DNA from: an uncultured Selenomonadaceae bacterium
GTDB taxonomy: Bacteria; Bacillota; Negativicutes; Selenomonadales; Selenomonadaceae
NCBI GenBank assembly: GCA_905236255.1
Contig: CAJOPK010000122.1
Location: forward strand, 1-7,456
Length of the DNA: 7,456 nucleotides
Direction: 5' to 3'
The notes beneath the pieces are model-generated. The model saw only the letters and a list, made by a program, of their open reading frames with translations. It ran no database searches and was not told the DNA's origin. The position numbers were made by a program, and so were the translations under genes. Of the stretch, positions 5,922-7,456 are shown in pieces (the first letter of the stretch is position 1; the number at the start of each line of letters is the position of its first letter).

Positions 5922-5970
5922 AAAAAAAGCGATTCATCCCACCATTTATGGAAGTGGGGGATTTCTCGCT
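5922..5970. repeat. Left-end hairpin of the IS200/IS605-type remnant, terminator-like on the minus strand
   Basis: AGCGA (5928-5932) pairs with TCGCT (5966-5970), and CCCAC (5938-5942) pairs with GTGGG (5954-5958), making a long imperfect hairpin. This shape is typical of IS200/IS605 ends. Read on the minus strand it is followed by seven T residues (5922-5928), so it could also stop transcription entering the element from the pheS side. Confidence 0.65.
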
Positions 5971-6092
5971 AATTTTTGTTAAAACATTGATAATGTACGG
6001 AAATAGTCGGAGATTTTTTTCGGATTGTGCAAAATATTGAAATTTGCCGGGAATTTTTTGCAGGGGAATTGAAATGTTGGCAGAAAGGATAC

Positions 6093-6146
6093 TTCCGAAA
6101 AGATTATCCGCGCTTTTAAGCGGATCAATCGATAATTTCGGGAGGT
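6093..6146 (+). promoter_or_regulatory. Structured pheS leader that can cover the ribosome binding site
   Basis: TTCCGAA (6093-6099) can pair with TTCGGGA (6137-6143, one G-T pair). This is continued by ATTATC (6103-6108) with GATAAT (6131-6136) across an AAG bulge. The outer arm includes GGGA of the pheS ribosome binding site GGGAGGT (6140-6146). A competing hairpin, ATCCGC with GCGGAT (6106-6111 and 6120-6125), shares ATC with the longer stem, so both cannot form fully. No T-box core (GGTGGNACCGCG type) is present. The structure is visible; regulation is inferred. No convincing pheS promoter was found between 5971 and 6090. Confidence 0.4.
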
Positions 6147-6156
6147 AATTTTTTTT

Positions 6157-7188
6157 ATGGAACAGCAAATAAAAGAGTTGCGCGAAAGAGCCGCCGAAAC
6201 AATTCGTTCGGCAGCGACGAATTTAAAAGAGCTTGATAATTTGCGCGTAAAGTTTTTGGGTAAAAAGGGCGAACTCACCGCACTTTTGCGCGGAATGAGT
6301 CAACTCGGTCCGGAGGACAGACCGCGAATCGGAAAAATCGTAAATGAGGCCCGGGCGGAACTTGAAAAACTTTTTGCCGAAAAAAATGCGGCTTTGAAGG
6401 CAAAAGAAACCGAAAACAAATTGGCGGCGGAAAGAATTGACATAACTTTGCCGGGACGAAAGGCTTTTCCCGGTCGCCTTCACCCGTTGACACTGACTTT
6501 GAATCGCGTCAAGGAAATTTTTATAACTATGGGTTACACCGTCGAAGAAGGACCGGAAGTCGAAACGGATTATTACAATTTTGAGGCTTTGAATTTGCCC
6601 AAAGATCACCCGGCCAGAGATACTCAAGATTCTTTCTACATCACGGAAGAGATTTTGTTGCGTACCCAGACTTCACCGGTACAGGCAAGGACAATGGAAG
6701 GTCACGAGCCGAATACCCCGATAAGAATGATCGCGCCGGGCAGAGTTTATCGCCGCGACGATTACGATGCATCACATTCGCCGATGTTTACGCAGGTCGA
6801 AGGACTTGTGATAGACAAGGGAATAAGTTTTGCTGATTTGAAGGGAACGCTTGAATTGTTCTTGAAACAGATGTTCGGCAGCAGTGCAAAAATTCGTCTG
6901 CGTCCGAGCTTTTTCCCGTTCACGGAGCCCAGTACGGAAGTCGATGTTTCCTGCGTGATGTGTCACGGTGAAGGTTGCAAAGTTTGCAAGGGTTCCGGTT
7001 GGCTTGAAATTTTGGGTGCCGGCATGGTTCACCCGCAAGTTTTGGAAATGAGCGGTTACGATCCGTCAAAGGTAAGCGGTTTTGCCTTCGGCTTGGGTGT
7101 CGAAAGAATTGCAATGTTGAGTTACGGGATTGACGATCTGCGCCTTTTCTATGACAACGACGTAAGATTTTTGAATCAGTTCAATTAA
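6157..7188 (+). CDS. pheS: Phenylalanine-tRNA ligase alpha subunit
   Basis: PheS is the catalytic subunit of the (alpha-beta)2 enzyme that charges tRNA-Phe in the cytosol. The 343-aa product has an N-terminal tRNA-binding coiled coil (about 1-90). The class II core follows: LHPLTLTLNRVKEIF (108-122), motif 2 (APGRVYRRDDYDASHSPMF, 193-211), FFPFTEPSTEVDV (252-264) and motif 3 (GFAFGLGVERIAM, 308-320). Ala310 is the residue that keeps the amino-acid pocket selective for Phe, so substrate specificity looks normal. A four-Cys insert (CVMCHGEGCKVC; C266, C269, C274, C277) resembles that of Bacillota PheS. ATG 6157 has GGGAGGT 10 nt upstream. pheT usually follows directly, but here a TnpB gene on the same strand begins 93 nt after the stop. 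pheT must lie beyond it or elsewhere. Confidence 0.98.
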   Translation: MEQQIKELRERAAETIRSAATNLKELDNLRVKFLGKKGELTALLRGMSQLGPEDRPRIGKIVNEARAELEKLFAEKNAALKAKETENKLAAERIDITLPGRKAFPGRLHPLTLTLNRVKEIFITMGYTVEEGPEVETDYYNFEALNLPKDHPARDTQDSFYITEEILLRTQTSPVQARTMEGHEPNTPIRMIAPGRVYRRDDYDASHSPMFTQVEGLVIDKGISFADLKGTLELFLKQMFGSSAKIRLRPSFFPFTEPSTEVDVSCVMCHGEGCKVCKGSGWLEILGAGMVHPQVLEMSGYDPSKVSGFAFGLGVERIAMLSYGIDDLRLFYDNDVRFLNQFN

Positions 7189-7240
7189 AAATTTCGCAAG
7201 GAATCTTCCAATTTTAGTCGGGAGAGGAATTGCAAAATTT
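7189..7240. repeat. Imperfect inverted repeat between pheS and the second tnpB
   Basis: AAATTTCGCAA (7189-7199) directly after the pheS stop and TTGCAAAATTT (7230-7240) match at 10 of 11 positions as an inverted repeat with a 30-nt loop. It could be an element-end structure, a pheS 3' stem, or chance in AT-rich DNA. No T tract follows, so it is not a classic terminator. Confidence 0.35.
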
Positions 7241-7258
7241 CGGAAAATGTAATATAAT
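7230..7258 (+). promoter_or_regulatory. Promoter of the second tnpB gene
   Basis: TTGCAA (7230-7235), a 17-nt spacer and a perfect TATAAT (7253-7258) precede the GTG at 7282. The -35 box matches four of six positions. It also lies in an imperfect inverted repeat (7189-7199 with 7230-7240). Transcription would start near 7265, leaving a very short leader that contains AGGAGGTGG. Confidence 0.6.
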
Positions 7259-7281
7259 CTTTTGCGGGAGGAGGTGGAGCT

Positions 7282-7456
7282 GTGGCAAAGGCAATGAAAG
7301 ATTTACGGTATCATTTTGGGCTGAAACTCAAAATTTATCCCGATTTTGAACAACGAAAAATTATAAAGGCAAATTCCGACGCAAGCAGATTTGTTTATAA
7401 TGAAATGGTTTATGTAAATCTCGAACTTTGGAAATTCGGCAATCCGAAAATCTACA
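7282..7456 (+). CDS. tnpB: TnpB-family RNA-guided nuclease/transposon protein, 3' partial
   Basis: The first 58 codons of a TnpB (OrfB of IS200/IS605 or IS1341-type elements) are visible before the window ends. The N-terminal domain pattern is clear: GLKLKIYPDFEQRKII (residues 14-29), then NSDASRFVYNEMVYVN (31-46). These are the basic strand and first helices that hold the guide RNA and DNA in TnpB. GTG 7282 is chosen as start because AGGAGGTGG (7269-7277) is 4 nt upstream; an in-frame ATG at 7294 is a weaker alternative. Catalytic RuvC residues and zinc ribbon are beyond the window, so activity cannot be judged. The sequence differs clearly from the remnant at 5493-5870, so this is a separate element type, not a second copy. 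It lies on the pheS strand in the usual place of pheT. Confidence 0.85.
   Translation, partial: MAKAMKDLRYHFGLKLKIYPDFEQRKIIKANSDASRFVYNEMVYVNLELWKFGNPKIY

Larger units (their letters stand above)
5550..5970 (-). mobile_element. Degenerate IS200/IS605-type element (about 420 bp, internal deletion)
   Basis: The element is bounded by two subterminal hairpins of the kind used by single-strand HUH transposons. The left end hairpin is at 5928-5970, upstream of tnpB, and the right end hairpin is at 5559-5580, followed by TTCAC near 5550 on the minus strand. Between them lie only a promoter, a ribosome binding site and the fused tnpB remnant. No tnpA is present, so any movement would have needed TnpA from elsewhere. 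No target duplication is expected for this family. Exact tips are uncertain by some tens of bases because cleavage sites cannot be defined from one copy. Confidence 0.7.

Noticed and set aside
5984..5996. Small palindrome ACATT-GAT-AATGT as an operator
   Set aside because: A 5-bp arm in AT-rich DNA with no nearby convincing promoter is too weak to call.
5971..6156. T-box riboswitch or Phe leader peptide before pheS
   Set aside because: No T-box core sequence and no short frame rich in Phe codons with a terminator was found. Only the stem over the ribosome binding site is supported.
1..7456. Very frequent CCGGAA/TTCCGG words on both strands
   Set aside because: They fall mostly within codons such as CCG GAA and TTC CGG and are spread over all genes. 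Codon and base bias explains them without a special motif role.

Overview
The window looks like chromosomal DNA of a low-to-mid GC bacterium of the Bacillota. A Negativicutes relative is my best guess, at moderate confidence. The reasons are strong AGGAGG-type ribosome binding sites, consensus sigma-A promoters, a Bacillota-type PheS with a four-Cys insert, and a SepIVA-like coiled-coil gene next to coaD. No rRNA, tRNA, CRISPR array or known riboswitch was seen.

Layout. (1) 2-1294 (+): the end of a ClC-family anion transporter whose 5' end lies outside the window. It lacks the gating glutamate. (2) 1310-3593 (-): a compact operon read from the right, consisting of a 77-aa unknown gene, tgt (queuosine tRNA modification), yajC (Sec accessory) and a 5-formyl-THF cyclo-ligase. 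It is driven by a near-perfect promoter at 3630-3658. (3) 3732-3755: terminator of the next operon to the right. (4) 3790-5493 (-): rsmD, coaD and a SepIVA/DivIVA-like coiled-coil gene with a Gln-rich tail. (5) 5550-5970: a degenerate IS200/IS605-type element holding an internally deleted tnpB (-) with perfect promoter hexamers and ribosome binding site. Its reading frame runs past the element end and stops in a TAATG overlap with the rsmD start. (6) 6157-7188 (+): pheS, preceded by a leader that can fold over its ribosome binding site. (7) 7230-7456 (+): promoter and first 58 codons of a second, different TnpB, cut by the window edge. It sits where pheT would usually be.

Most genes are housekeeping: translation and tRNA/rRNA modification, CoA and folate metabolism, secretion, and cell division or envelope. 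The accessory signal is concentrated around pheS, which is flanked by two TnpB-type elements. The point most worth following up is the apparent capture of the rsmD-coaD-sepIVA-like operon by a transposon remnant that supplies both its promoter and its translational coupling. The second is the natural ClC protein without its gating glutamate.
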